Assembly (NCBI GenBank): GCA_963457535.1
Contig: OY734803.1
Coordinates: forward strand, 1,302,001-1,366,000
Reading direction: 5' to 3'
Origin: JAHRAW01 sp028066695
GTDB taxonomy: Bacteria; Pseudomonadota; Gammaproteobacteria; Arenicellales; Poriferihabitantaceae
DNA length: 64,000 bases
Shown: positions 16,986 to 25,969 of the stretch, piece by piece
Position numbering within the stretch: position 1 is the stretch's first letter
Layout: each line of letters opens with the position of its first letter
Translations under genes and position numbers: made by a program
Notes under the pieces: model-generated
The model's database searches: none
The model's input: the letters and a program-made list of their open reading frames with translations, nothing else
What the model was told of the DNA's origin: nothing

Positions 16986-18086
16986 ATGTCCCAGCCACGA
17001 CCCATCTCCCTGCCGCGCACCGACGATCTGCGCATCGCCGCCATCGACCGCGTCATCAACCCGGCCGAGTTGATCGCGCAGTTTCCGGTGAGCGCGGACG
17101 CGGTGGAAACCACCGCATGCGCGCGGCGCGAAATCCACGAAATTCTGGAATTCAACGACGACCGCATGCTGGTGGTGGTCGGGCCGTGCTCCATTCACGA
17201 CCCCAAAGCCGCGCTGGAATACGCCGGCAAACTGCTGCCGCTGCGCGAAAAGCACCGCGACGATTTGCTGCTGGTCATGCGCGTGTATTTTGAAAAGCCG
17301 CGCACCACGGTCGGCTGGAAGGGGCTGATCAACGACCCCGACCTGAACGACACCTTTGACATTAATAAGGGCCTGCGGCTCGCGCGCAAACTGCTGCTGG
17401 ACCTGAACGGCATGGGCGTGCCGGCCGGCACCGAATACCTGGACATCATCACGCCGCAATATGTGGCCGATTTGATCGCCTGGGGGGCGATCGGCGCGCG
17501 CACCACCGAGAGCCAGGTGCACCGCGAACTTTCGTCCGGGCTTTCCTGCCCGGTCGGCCTGAAGAACGGCACCAACGGCAACCTGGACATTGCCGTGGAC
17601 GGAATTCGCGCGGCCGCGCGGCCGCACCACTTTTTGTCGCTGACCAAGGCCGGGCAGTCGGCGATTTACACCACCACCGGGAATGCCGACTGCCACATCA
17701 TTTTGCGCGGCGGGCTGCGGCCGAATTACGACGTGGTCAGCGTCAACGAGGCCGGCGAAAAATTGCGCGCGGCCGGGCTGCCGCAGCGCATGATGGTGGA
17801 CTTCAGCCACGCCAACAGCCGCAAAGTGCCGGAGAATCAGGCCGCGGTGTGCGGGCATGTCGCGTCGCAACTGGCGCGCGGCGAGCGGCGCATCATCGGC
17901 GCGATGATTGAAAGCCACCTGCGCGCCGGGCGGCAGGACGTGGTGCCGGGCGAGCCGCTGGTCTACGGGCAGAGCATCACCGATGCCTGCATTGATTTCG
18001 CCACCACCGAGAAATTGCTCGCCGATCTCGCCGCCGCGGTGCGCGCGCGGCGTTCGGCGCGCGCCCCGGCCGGCCGCGCGCGATGA
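16986..18086 (+). CDS. aroG: 3-deoxy-7-phosphoheptulonate synthase (class I, AroF/G/H type)
   Basis: The enzyme makes DAHP from PEP and erythrose 4-phosphate, the first step of aromatic amino-acid synthesis. Class I motifs visible include VVGPCSIHDPKAALEYA, MRVYFEKPRTTVGWKG, GLKNGTNG and DFSHANSRK. Length (366) is typical. It is the first gene of a plus-strand set with sat, trxB and an Smr gene, and its stop overlaps the sat ATG by 4 nt. Which aromatic amino acid inhibits it cannot be told by eye. The C-terminus ends in an Arg/Ala-rich tail. Confidence 0.95.
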   Translation: MSQPRPISLPRTDDLRIAAIDRVINPAELIAQFPVSADAVETTACARREIHEILEFNDDRMLVVVGPCSIHDPKAALEYAGKLLPLREKHRDDLLLVMRVYFEKPRTTVGWKGLINDPDLNDTFDINKGLRLARKLLLDLNGMGVPAGTEYLDIITPQYVADLIAWGAIGARTTESQVHRELSSGLSCPVGLKNGTNGNLDIAVDGIRAAARPHHFLSLTKAGQSAIYTTTGNADCHIILRGGLRPNYDVVSVNEAGEKLRAAGLPQRMMVDFSHANSRKVPENQAAVCGHVASQLARGERRIIGAMIESHLRAGRQDVVPGEPLVYGQSITDACIDFATTEKLLADLAAAVRARRSARAPAGRAR

Positions 18087-19297
18087 TTGCGCCGCACGGC
18101 GGCGGCGCGCTGCGCCCGCTGCTGGTCGCCGATCCGGACGAGCGCGCCGCGCTCGCCGAACGCGCGCAAAAATTTCCGTCGGCGCTTTTGAGTTCCTCCG
18201 GGGCGGCGAACGCGGTCATGCTCGGCGCCGGCTACTTCACGCCGCTCGGCGGGTTTATGGACAAAGCGGCCGCGCTCGGCGTCGCCGAATCCATGCGCAT
18301 GTCGGACGGGCTGTTTTGGCCGACGCCGGTGTTGTGCATGGTGGAAAGTTTTGACGGACACGCCAACGGGGGCGACATGCTGGCGCTGCGCGATCCGAAT
18401 GTCGCCGGCGAACCGCCGCTTGCGGTGCTGGAAGTCGGCGCGGCCGAGACTTTCAGCGAGACCGAGATGGCGCACCTTTGCGAAAAGGTCTACCGCACCT
18501 CGGACCGCGCGCATCCGGGCGTCTCCGCGTTTTTGCAGCAGGGGCGCACCGCGCTTTCCGGAAAACTGCGGGTGTTGAACTGCAGTTATTTTGAAACCGA
18601 ATTCGCCTCCACTTTTCGCACCGCCATGCAGATTCGCGCGCGCATTGAAGAAAACGGATGGAAAAAAACCGTGGCCTTTCAAACGCGCAACCCGATGCAC
18701 CTCGCGCACGAGGAGTTGTGCCGCATCGCCATGGAGCGCACCGGCGCCGACGGCTGCGTGATTCACATGCTGCTCGGCAAACTGAAGGAGGGCGACATTC
18801 CGGCGGAAGTACGCGACGCGGCGATTCGCAAAATGGCCGAGGTGTATTTTCCGCCGAACACGCTGCTGATCAGCGGCTACGGCTTTGACATGATGTATGC
18901 GGGCCCGCGCGAGGCGGTTTTGCACGCGCTGTTTCGCCAGAACATGGGGGCGACGCATTTCATCATCGGCCGCGATCACGCCGGCGTCGGCGATTATTAC
19001 GGCGCATTTGACGCGCAAGCGATTTTTGACGACGAAGTTCCGCCGGACGCATTGCAAATAGAAATCTTCCGCGCCGACCACACCGCCTATTCCAAAAAAT
19101 TAAACAAAGTGGTGATGATGCGCGAAGCGCCCAACCACAAGAGCGAAGACTTCGTGCTGCTCTCCGGCACCAAAGTGCGCGAGATGCTGAGCCAGGGAAT
19201 CGCCCCGCCGCCCGAATTTTCCCGGCCCGAGGTGGCGGAGATTTTGATGGAGTATTACCGGCAAAAATCCGGCCGGGTGGGCGCCGCCGCGCGATAA
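18083..19297 (+). CDS. sat: Sulfate adenylyltransferase (single-subunit ATP sulfurylase)
   Basis: Sat interconverts ATP plus sulfate and APS plus pyrophosphate. Diagnostic motifs are QTRNPMHLAHEELC (the QxRNP...H nucleotide site, near residue 199) and the GRDHAGVG loop near residue 294. At 404 residues with no APS-kinase domain it is the homodimeric bacterial/archaeal type, common in sulfur oxidisers and sulfate reducers. The alternative would be the heterodimeric CysDN. No aprAB, cysC or cysH gene is adjacent, so direction cannot be set from context. Coupling to DAHP synthase and thioredoxin reductase is unusual. Confidence 0.95.
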   Translation: MIAPHGGGALRPLLVADPDERAALAERAQKFPSALLSSSGAANAVMLGAGYFTPLGGFMDKAAALGVAESMRMSDGLFWPTPVLCMVESFDGHANGGDMLALRDPNVAGEPPLAVLEVGAAETFSETEMAHLCEKVYRTSDRAHPGVSAFLQQGRTALSGKLRVLNCSYFETEFASTFRTAMQIRARIEENGWKKTVAFQTRNPMHLAHEELCRIAMERTGADGCVIHMLLGKLKEGDIPAEVRDAAIRKMAEVYFPPNTLLISGYGFDMMYAGPREAVLHALFRQNMGATHFIIGRDHAGVGDYYGAFDAQAIFDDEVPPDALQIEIFRADHTAYSKKLNKVVMMREAPNHKSEDFVLLSGTKVREMLSQGIAPPPEFSRPEVAEILMEYYRQKSGRVGAAAR

Positions 19298-19310
19298 CGG
19301 ACTGGCCTGC

Positions 19311-20291
19311 ATGCCGCGCGCCGACGAAAAACCCATTCATTCCCGCCTGCTCATTCTCGGCTCGGGTCCGGCCGGGTATTGCGCGGCGGTGTATGCGGCG
19401 CGCGCCAATTTGCGGCCGCGCATGGTCACCGGCGTTGAACAGGGCGGGCAACTGACCACCACCACCGACGTGGACAACTGGCCCGGCGACGACGGCGGCG
19501 TGCAGGGGCCGGAATTGATGCAGCGCATGCTGCGCCACGCCGAGCGGTTTGAAACCGACATCGTGCGCGACCACATTCACACCGCCGAGTTGTCGCGCCG
19601 CCCGTTCGTGCTGCGCGGAGACGCCGGCGCCTACTCCTGCGACGCGCTGATCATCGCCACCGGCGCGAGCGCAAAATATCTCGGCCTGCCCTCCGAACAG
19701 GAATTTCGCGGCAAGGGAGTTTCGGCATGCGCGACTTGCGACGGCTTTTTTTTTCGGGGCCAGGACGTCGCGGTCATCGGCGGCGGCAACACCGCGGTGG
19801 AAGAGGCGCTGTATTTGTCCGACATCGCGCGCCGCGTAACGCTGGTGCACCGCCGCGACGAGTTGCGCGCCGAAGCGATTTTGCGCGACCGCCTGCTCGC
19901 AAAAAGCGGCGACGGCGGCAACATCGCGGTGCAATGGAATCATGTGCTCGCCGAAGTGCTCGGTGATGACAGCGGCGTTACCGGCATGCGCATCCAAAAT
20001 GTCGGCGACAAAAGCACGCGCGACATCGCGCTGAAGGGCGTTTTCATCGCCATCGGCCACACCCCGAACACCGGCATGTTTGAGGGCAAACTGGAAATGC
20101 GAAACGGCTATCTGCAAACCCGCGGCGGCGCCGACGGCGGCGCGACCGCGACCAGCGTGGACGGCGTGTTCGCCTGCGGCGATGTCAGCGACTCGGTCTA
20201 CCGCCAGGCGGTGACCGCGGCCGCGACCGGCTGCATGGCCGCGCTGGACGCCGACCGCTATCTCAAAACAATTCCCGCCGATGCCGGATAA
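19311..20291 (+). CDS. trxB: Thioredoxin-disulfide reductase
   Basis: TrxB is the NADPH flavoenzyme that reduces thioredoxin. The FAD site LGSGPAGYCAAVYAA, the redox pair in ACATCDGFFF near residue 142, the NADPH site GGGNTAVEEALYL and the C-terminal GVFACGDVSD are all present. Length is 326 residues. It lies 13 bp after sat and overlaps the next gene by 11 bp. Reduced thioredoxin is the donor for APS/PAPS reduction, so co-transcription with sat makes sense. Confidence 0.95.
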   Translation: MPRADEKPIHSRLLILGSGPAGYCAAVYAARANLRPRMVTGVEQGGQLTTTTDVDNWPGDDGGVQGPELMQRMLRHAERFETDIVRDHIHTAELSRRPFVLRGDAGAYSCDALIIATGASAKYLGLPSEQEFRGKGVSACATCDGFFFRGQDVAVIGGGNTAVEEALYLSDIARRVTLVHRRDELRAEAILRDRLLAKSGDGGNIAVQWNHVLAEVLGDDSGVTGMRIQNVGDKSTRDIALKGVFIAIGHTPNTGMFEGKLEMRNGYLQTRGGADGGATATSVDGVFACGDVSDSVYRQAVTAAATGCMAALDADRYLKTIPADAG

Positions 20292-20886
20292 ACCGCGCAA
20301 ACTGCGAACGCGAATCGCGCAGGACGACATTGATTTGTTCCGCCGCGCGATGTCCGGCGCGACGCGTTACGAGGAAACCGCCCCGCGCGCGGCCGCGAAA
20401 AAATCGTCCGCAAAAAAACCGGCGGCGAAAAAATCCGCGGCGCCAAAACCAAAACCCGCGGCAAAAATCCCGCGGCGCAAACCGCCCGCGCCGGCCGCAA
20501 AACCCGCGCGCCGCGGCGTCCTGCGCGACCAGACCGAGCAGGGCGACTATGTGGAATTCGCGCGCGGCGGCCTGCAAACGCGCGTAATGCGAAAACTAAA
20601 ACGCGGCGAATACCGCATCGGCGCGGAATTGGATTTGCACGGCCTAACCACCGCCGAAGCCGAAAAAGCCCTCGGCGATTTTCTGCGAACCACCGCCGCA
20701 AAAGGCGCGAAAGCGGCGCTGGTTATTCACGGGAAGGGCCTGCGCAGCGGGGGGAAAGGCGGCGTGATGAAGCGGTTCGTGCTGGGGTGGCTGAAGAAGC
20801 GCGGGGAGGTGAAGGCGTTTTGCTCGGCGGTCGGGCGGGATGGGGGGACGGGGGCGGTTTATGTTTTGTTGGGGAAGGGGAAGTGA
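20281..20886 (+). CDS. Smr domain protein (SmrA/YdaL-like)
   Basis: The C-terminal 85 residues form an Smr domain, with the LDLHGLT motif near residue 120 and IHGKGLRSGG near 150. Smr domains are found in nucleases that act on DNA or on stalled-ribosome mRNA. The N-terminal part has the DxxLFRRAMSG segment typical of SmrA, then about 40 residues of Lys/Ala/Pro repeats from a 12-bp periodic DNA stretch. It overlaps trxB by 11 bp. Substrate is not determined. Confidence 0.88.
   Translation: MPDKPRKLRTRIAQDDIDLFRRAMSGATRYEETAPRAAAKKSSAKKPAAKKSAAPKPKPAAKIPRRKPPAPAAKPARRGVLRDQTEQGDYVEFARGGLQTRVMRKLKRGEYRIGAELDLHGLTTAEAEKALGDFLRTTAAKGAKAALVIHGKGLRSGGKGGVMKRFVLGWLKKRGEVKAFCSAVGRDGGTGAVYVLLGKGK
20391..20510. 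repeat. 12-bp periodic repeat inside the Smr gene
   Basis: Blocks of A runs and GCGGCG/CCGCGG alternate and encode AKKS, SAKK, PAAK and KPAP-like tetrapeptides linking the SmrA N-terminus to its Smr domain. The frame is kept throughout. Confidence 0.65.
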
Positions 20887-20933
20887 TGCGGAAATGCGCT
20901 GAAAATACGCGGGAAATATTTGAAAAAAGGGGA

Positions 20934-20960
20934 TTGACAACGCCAAAACCTATGTATACT
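20934..20960 (+). promoter_or_regulatory. Promoter of the PHP-ATPase gene (TTGACA / TATACT)
   Basis: A perfect TTGACA at 20934-20939 and TATACT at 20955-20960 are separated by 15 bp, shorter than the ideal 17. The start codon is 39 nt further on. It sits at the left edge of the AT-richer block, which suggests the acquired gene brought its own promoter. Confidence 0.55.
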
Positions 20961-20999
20961 GGTGGTATTCCATTCTTGGCGGAAAAACCGGCAACCGAA

Positions 21000-23900
21000 A
21001 TGAAAAAATTTCCTAAGGGTTCTGAGTGGCGGAAGTGGGATTTGCATATCCACACGCCGCTTTCGATCGTGCAAAACTACGGCGGGGAGCAGGAGTTTGA
21101 AGCATTTATTGGTGCTTTGGAGAAACTACCGCCCGAAGTCAAGGTCGTGGGCATCACCGACTACTACTTTATTGATGGCTATGAGAAAGTCATCAAAGCA
21201 AAACTGAATGGCCGTCTGCAAAACCTCGAGAAGATTTTCCCGATCCTGGAGTTCCGGATCAAGACTTTTTCGAGTGCAAGCAAAAGTGAATTGGCAAAAG
21301 TCAATTTGCACATCCTTTTCGACCTAAACGACCTGAACGAGGACAGCATCAATGCTGAGATCGAAAATGTCAAGACGGAATTCTTGAGCCAGATCCATAT
21401 AGAAAATGAGAAAGAGGGGTCAAAAAATTTGGCATCGGGGAGGGCTGCTTTCACCGAATTGGCAGAAACCCTGCCGGACGGCTTTGCAGAATTGACTCCG
21501 GACACGCAGCGCGTCTTTGATGAATTGGAAAAGCCTGCCTGGAAAGACAAAACTTTTCTTTTTCTGGGGCACCGGGAATGGAATTTCCTGGATCACGGAC
21601 AACAAGTGAAAGTCGAAAAGAAAAAATTGTTGTCACAAGCAAATGCCATTCTCTCAGCAGGGGATGCCCGCCAAACGAAGTGGGCAGATGAGCTTGCTGC
21701 TGAAATGGGGATAACCCCTCGCCCATATCTGCATTCATTGGACATCCATGACTTCGAAAAACTTGGCACCAAGTACGAATGCAACACCTGGATTAAAGCC
21801 GACCCGACGTTCCATGGCTTAAAACAGATCATTCATGAGCCGAAAGACAGGGTGTTCATCGGTGACCGGCCGCCTGTCTGGGATCGAGTTGAAAGCAACA
21901 AAACCCAGTACATCAAATCACTGTCTATCGATCATGCTGACCACCGCAAAGGCCAGATGGATGAGTGGTTTAACGGTGTTCGAATGGAATTCAGCAAAGA
22001 ACTCGTTGCCATTATCGGAAACAAAGGCAGTGGCAAGAGCGCTGTGGCCGACATCATCTCTTTGCTCGGTGACACGAAACAGAAACAAGAGGATTTTTCA
22101 TTTCTTACCGGGAAAAAGTTCTTGGCCAATAAACTGGCGGAGAATTTTTCTGCTCGCCTTCAATGGGAGAGTGGAACTGAATCACCGCAGAAAAAATTGT
22201 CGGATGGTGTCGATGAAGCCAGCATCGAGTCAGTTCGATATCTTCCGCAAGATTATTTTGAGCGGCTGACCAACGAAATCAAAATAAGCGCATTTCGCGC
22301 TGAAATTGAGAAAATCATCTTCGACCATCTGCCTGAGGAAGAGAAATTAGGGCAAACTGATTTTGGAAAGTTGCGCGCATACATGACGCAAAGCGTCGAC
22401 CAAAAAATGCCGGATCTGCTGGCCGGACTCCACAAAGTCAACGCGAAAATAATCGCGCTTGAAGAAAAGAAACACCCACAGCATATTGCGCGGGTGCAAA
22501 ACGAAATCGAATCCAAAGCGCGCGAAATTAACGCGCACACGAAGTCTCTGGCACAAGTGGACAAATTTGTTTCGTCAAATGCAAATGTTGGCACCGGCGC
22601 AGAAATTACTGAGCAAATTAAAAATTTGCTCGCTAACAAAGAAGAAAAAGAGCGGGAGCGCAACAAACTCCAAGAAAAAATAAACAGGTTGCGTCACGAC
22701 TGGCACGAGCTCAAGCAAATTGAAAACAATTTGCAAAACCTCGAAAGCGGCCTGCAGGAATTTAAGGAATCAAATCGGGCAAAAATCGAAAGTCATTCCT
22801 TGGACATCGAGAAAATTGTCCGGTGGACAATCGACCCCTCCAGCATATCTGCAAAACGTGCTGCGATAAAAGAGGAAGCCGACAAAATCTTGCCGTTTTT
22901 GGTGTCCGTTGAGGACATCGAAAGCGGCAACCGTGCATCTGCCGAAGCCACCAGCATCCCCTGGAAAATACGTAGTCTCGACAACAAAATACGTGATCTC
23001 GAAAAGAAAATGACCGCAGAGCAACGCCAAGTAGAACGGGCAAAGCAACAGCAAGGTGAACTCCGCGCAATGATTGCAAAGTTGCAAGGTGAAGAAAGCA
23101 ACCCTGCTCATGACACCTTGCGGTTCTACCAAAAGGAAAAGGCGTTTGTGGCGAATGGCCTTGGCTCGGCCATTCAAAGTGCGCGGCGCGAACGCATCGA
23201 AATCTCTCTGGAAATTTTCCGCAAGAAAAAAGAGATTTTGAGTCTCTACGAATCCTTCAAAAAACCTGTGTCTGCCCTCCTCGCAAGCGGGGAATCACTG
23301 AAAGACTATGATATTGAATCTTCTTTCAATATTAAGTCAAGCTTTGTCGACGACTTTTTGCGCGATGTCAACCAAGGGAAAAAGGGCTCCTTTTATGGTA
23401 CCAAAGAGGGCCAGCAGAAAATCATGGAAATCGTTGACAACGCCGACCTTAACAATGAAGAGGGCATCCGCTCCATGCTCGACCGAATCATCGACCACCT
23501 GGAGAATGACAGGCGAGACAATATTAGTGATGATGGGGTCAGGGATATTAGCGAACAAATCTCTGATTTGGAGAGGTTCTACAACCACGTGTTTTCGCTG
23601 CAGTATCTGGAGCCGAAATACGAACTTAAGTCAGGCGGAAAGCACCTGAACGAACTCTCCCCTGGCGAGAGGGGGATTCTTTTGCTCACTTTCTACCTGA
23701 TGCTGGACAAAGAAAACATTCCGCTTATTATCGACCAACCGGAAGACAACCTTGACAACGAGAGCGTCTATGAGCTGCTCAGCACTTTGATTCGGCGCGC
23801 AAAAGAGAAGCGCCAAATTTTCATCGTCACCCACAACCCGAATTTGGCGGTTGGTGCTGATGCCGAGCAAGTGATTTGTGTCAACATCGAGAAAGAGCAG

Positions 23901-24035
23901 CAAAACAAGTTTTCTTTCGTTTCCGGTTCCATTGAATCGCCGGAAATCAACAAGAAAATCGTCAAGATTCTGGAAGGAACTATGCCTGCTTTTGTCAAGA
24001 GGAAGCTGAAATATCAGGATCAAAGCGGTTCTTGA
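21000..24035 (+). CDS. PHP-domain / SMC-like ATPase fusion (TrlF-type AAA-like ATPase)
   Basis: This 1011-residue protein has two parts. Residues 1-310 look like a PHP phosphoesterase: WDLHIHTPLS at 13-22, then GITDYY and LGHREW. Residues 320-1011 form an RloC/PrrC-like ABC ATPase: Walker A GNKGSGKS near 340, a long charged coiled coil, the signature LSPGERG near 886, Walker B IIDQPEDNLD near 912 and an H-loop VTHNP near 944. Annotation pipelines call similar proteins TrlF family. Family relatives suggest a nucleic-acid-acting, possibly anti-phage protein, but this is inference. The gene is clearly AT-richer than its neighbours. I chose the ATG at 21000; earlier in-frame starts cross the promoter. 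No strong Shine-Dalgarno is seen. Confidence 0.85.
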   Translation: MKKFPKGSEWRKWDLHIHTPLSIVQNYGGEQEFEAFIGALEKLPPEVKVVGITDYYFIDGYEKVIKAKLNGRLQNLEKIFPILEFRIKTFSSASKSELAKVNLHILFDLNDLNEDSINAEIENVKTEFLSQIHIENEKEGSKNLASGRAAFTELAETLPDGFAELTPDTQRVFDELEKPAWKDKTFLFLGHREWNFLDHGQQVKVEKKKLLSQANAILSAGDARQTKWADELAAEMGITPRPYLHSLDIHDFEKLGTKYECNTWIKADPTFHGLKQIIHEPKDRVFIGDRPPVWDRVESNKTQYIKSLSIDHADHRKGQMDEWFNGVRMEFSKELVAIIGNKGSGKSAVADIISLLGDTKQKQEDFSFLTGKKFLANKLAENFSARLQWESGTESPQKKLSDGVDEASIESVRYLPQDYFERLTNEIKISAFRAEIEKIIFDHLPEEEKLGQTDFGKLRAYMTQSVDQKMPDLLAGLHKVNAKIIALEEKKHPQHIARVQNEIESKAREINAHTKSLAQVDKFVSSNANVGTGAEITEQIKNLLANKEEKERERNKLQEKINRLRHDWHELKQIENNLQNLESGLQEFKESNRAKIESHSLDIEKIVRWTIDPSSISAKRAAIKEEADKILPFLVSVEDIESGNRASAEATSIPWKIRSLDNKIRDLEKKMTAEQRQVERAKQQQGELRAMIAKLQGEESNPAHDTLRFYQKEKAFVANGLGSAIQSARRERIEISLEIFRKKKEILSLYESFKKPVSALLASGESLKDYDIESSFNIKSSFVDDFLRDVNQGKKGSFYGTKEGQQKIMEIVDNADLNNEEGIRSMLDRIIDHLENDRRDNISDDGVRDISEQISDLERFYNHVFSLQYLEPKYELKSGGKHLNELSPGERGILLLTFYLMLDKENIPLIIDQPEDNLDNESVYELLSTLIRRAKEKRQIFIVTHNPNLAVGADAEQVICVNIEKEQQNKFSFVSGSIESPEINKKIVKILEGTMPAFVKRKLKYQDQSGS

Positions 24036-24074
24036 GTTATTGAGGCGTGGCACTAATGATGCGGTCATTGTCCC

Positions 24075-25160
24075 CTACTCCCCCAACAAAATCACATCCT
24101 CCCCCCGCCACCAGACCGTGACGCGTTCGCCGACCGAGGGGGCGACTGCGTTGCGGCTGCTGTTGGGGGTGGCGACGGTGAGGTTGACGCCGACGGCGAC
24201 GCAGACGCTCAGCACGGTCTGCCCGCCGTAATACGAGACGTTTTCCACGGCGGCTTCGGCCGAGTGCGCGCCGGCGTCGGAGGGCGCGGCGCCGGGGGCG
24301 GCGATGCGCAGTTTTTCCGGGCGAATCGCGGCGAAAGATGCCGGCGCGGCGCCGCTGCCGGAGGCGGCGGTGATTTCGCCGAGGCCGTCCACCGCATACC
24401 GCCCATCGCCACCGGGGGCCGGGCGCGCGGGAAGAATGTTCATGCGGCCGACAAAGTCGGCGACAAAGCGGCTTGACGGCGCCTCGTACAAATTGCGCGG
24501 CGTGTCCAGTTGGCGAATGCCGCCCGATTCCATGACCGCGACGCGCTCGGCCATGGAAAGCGCCTCGTCCTGGTCGTGGGTTACCACGACAAAGGTTATG
24601 CCGACGGTGTTATGCAGTTTCACCAATTCGTTCTGCATGGTCTCGCGCAGTTTGGCGTCCAGCGCGGAGAGCGGCTCGTCCAGCAGCAGCAGGCGCGGGC
24701 GCTTGACCAGCGCGCGCGCCAGCGCGACGCGCTGGCGCTGGCCGCCGGAAAGTTGGTGCGAGAAGCGCGTCTCCAGCCCGTCCAACTGCACCAGCGATAC
24801 CGCCTCGTCCACGCGGCGCTTCAGTTCGGGCGCGGCGACGCGGTCAATGCGCAGGCCGTAGGCGATGTTGTCGCGCACATTCATGTGCGGGAAGACCGCG
24901 TAGGACTGAAACACCATGTTGACCGGGCGTTTGTTCGGCGGCAGCGCGGCGATGTCTTTGCCGTCCATGCGAATCACGCCTTCGGTCGGGTTTTCAAACC
25001 CGCCGATGAGGCGCAGCAGCGTGGTCTTGCCGCAGCCGGACGGGCCGAGCAGCACCAAAAACTCCTTGTCGTAAATGTCCAGCGAGACATCGTTGACCGC
25101 CTTTTCGCGGCCGAAGTGCTTGCTGATGCCGCGGACTTCAATGAGCGCGCGCCGCGTCAT
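24075..25160 (-). CDS. potA: Polyamine ABC transporter ATP-binding protein (PotA/PotG type)
   Basis: This 361-residue ATPase powers spermidine/putrescine import. It shows Walker A GPSGCGKTT near residue 40, the Q-loop in VFQSYAVFPHM, signature LSGGQRQRVALARAL, Walker B LLLLDEPLSALD and H-loop VTHDQDEAL, followed by a C-terminal TOBE domain. Its ATG overlaps the potC stop. In-frame sequence upstream of 25160 is simply potC read in another frame. The polyamine specificity is inferred from the PotD-like binding protein in the same cluster. Confidence 0.93.
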   Translation of the reverse strand: MTRRALIEVRGISKHFGREKAVNDVSLDIYDKEFLVLLGPSGCGKTTLLRLIGGFENPTEGVIRMDGKDIAALPPNKRPVNMVFQSYAVFPHMNVRDNIAYGLRIDRVAAPELKRRVDEAVSLVQLDGLETRFSHQLSGGQRQRVALARALVKRPRLLLLDEPLSALDAKLRETMQNELVKLHNTVGITFVVVTHDQDEALSMAERVAVMESGGIRQLDTPRNLYEAPSSRFVADFVGRMNILPARPAPGGDGRYAVDGLGEITAASGSGAAPASFAAIRPEKLRIAAPGAAPSDAGAHSAEAAVENVSYYGGQTVLSVCVAVGVNLTVATPNSSRNAVAPSVGERVTVWWRGEDVILLGE

Positions 25161-25969
25161 GCGCGCCTCGCGGTTTGAAAGCGCATCGCCAAAACCGCGG
25201 CGATTACGGTGATGACGATGAGCACGGTGGAGGCGGCGTTGACTTCGGGGGTCACCGAAAAACGCACCATGGAATTGATCTTGACCGGCAGCGTGATGCT
25301 GTTCGGGCCGGCGGTGAAATAGGTGATGACAAAATCGTCCAGCGAAAGCGTGAAGGCGATCAGCGCGCCGGCGATGATGGACGGGCGAATCTGCGGCAGC
25401 AGCACATCGCGCATCGCCTGCCATTCGCTCGCGCCCAAATCCATCGCCGCTTTTTCCAGTTCGCGGTTGACCGAGGCGAGCCGCCCGCGCACGATGACCG
25501 CGACAAACGGAAAGGTGAAAGTGATGTGGGCGATGATGATGTTGCCGAGGCTCAGCGGCCAGGCGAGGTCGCGCGGCCACCACTGGTTGAAAAACACCAG
25601 CAGCGCGACGCCGAGGCAGATTTCCGGAATGACGATGGGCAGCGACATCATCCCGTCCGCGGCGTGGCGAAACGGAAAACGAAAGCGCCACAACAGCACC
25701 GCCGCGGCCACGCCGAGCGCGACGCTAGCCACCATGTTGACCGCGGCAATGGTCAGCGAGTTGGCGAAGGCCTCAATCAGCGATTCGTTGGCCGCGGCTT
25801 TTGCGTAGTATTTTGTGGTGAAGCCGCGCCACACGATGTTGCGCTTGGAGTCGTTGAAACTGAACGCGACCAGCGTGACGATGGGCGCGTACAGCATTAT
25901 GAAAAACGCCGCGAGAAACGAGCGCATCCACCAGCGCCCGGCGTAATCCAGCGGTTCAGGCCGGCGCAT
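25157..25969 (-). CDS. potC: Polyamine ABC transporter permease (PotC/PotI type)
   Basis: A 270-residue inner-membrane permease with about six hydrophobic segments. The EAA loop that docks to the ATPase is visible as ELEKAAMDLGASEWQAMRDV. MLYAPIVTLVAFSFN near the start is typical of PotC. The ATG at 25969 overlaps the potB end by 14 nt; a TTG at 26005 is possible but adds only a weak leader. Confidence 0.92.
   Translation of the reverse strand: MRRPEPLDYAGRWWMRSFLAAFFIMLYAPIVTLVAFSFNDSKRNIVWRGFTTKYYAKAAANESLIEAFANSLTIAAVNMVASVALGVAAAVLLWRFRFPFRHAADGMMSLPIVIPEICLGVALLVFFNQWWPRDLAWPLSLGNIIIAHITFTFPFVAVIVRGRLASVNRELEKAAMDLGASEWQAMRDVLLPQIRPSIIAGALIAFTLSLDDFVITYFTAGPNSITLPVKINSMVRFSVTPEVNAASTVLIVITVIAAVLAMRFQTARRA

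Noticed and set aside
20787..20999. N-terminal extension of the PHP-ATPase back into the Smr gene
   Set aside because: It would read through the Smr gene in another frame and across the promoter. The conserved fold starts just after the ATG at 21000.
25161..25691. N-terminal extension of PotA
   Set aside because: The added residues are potC read out of frame; the ATGA overlap at 25157-25160 gives the natural start.
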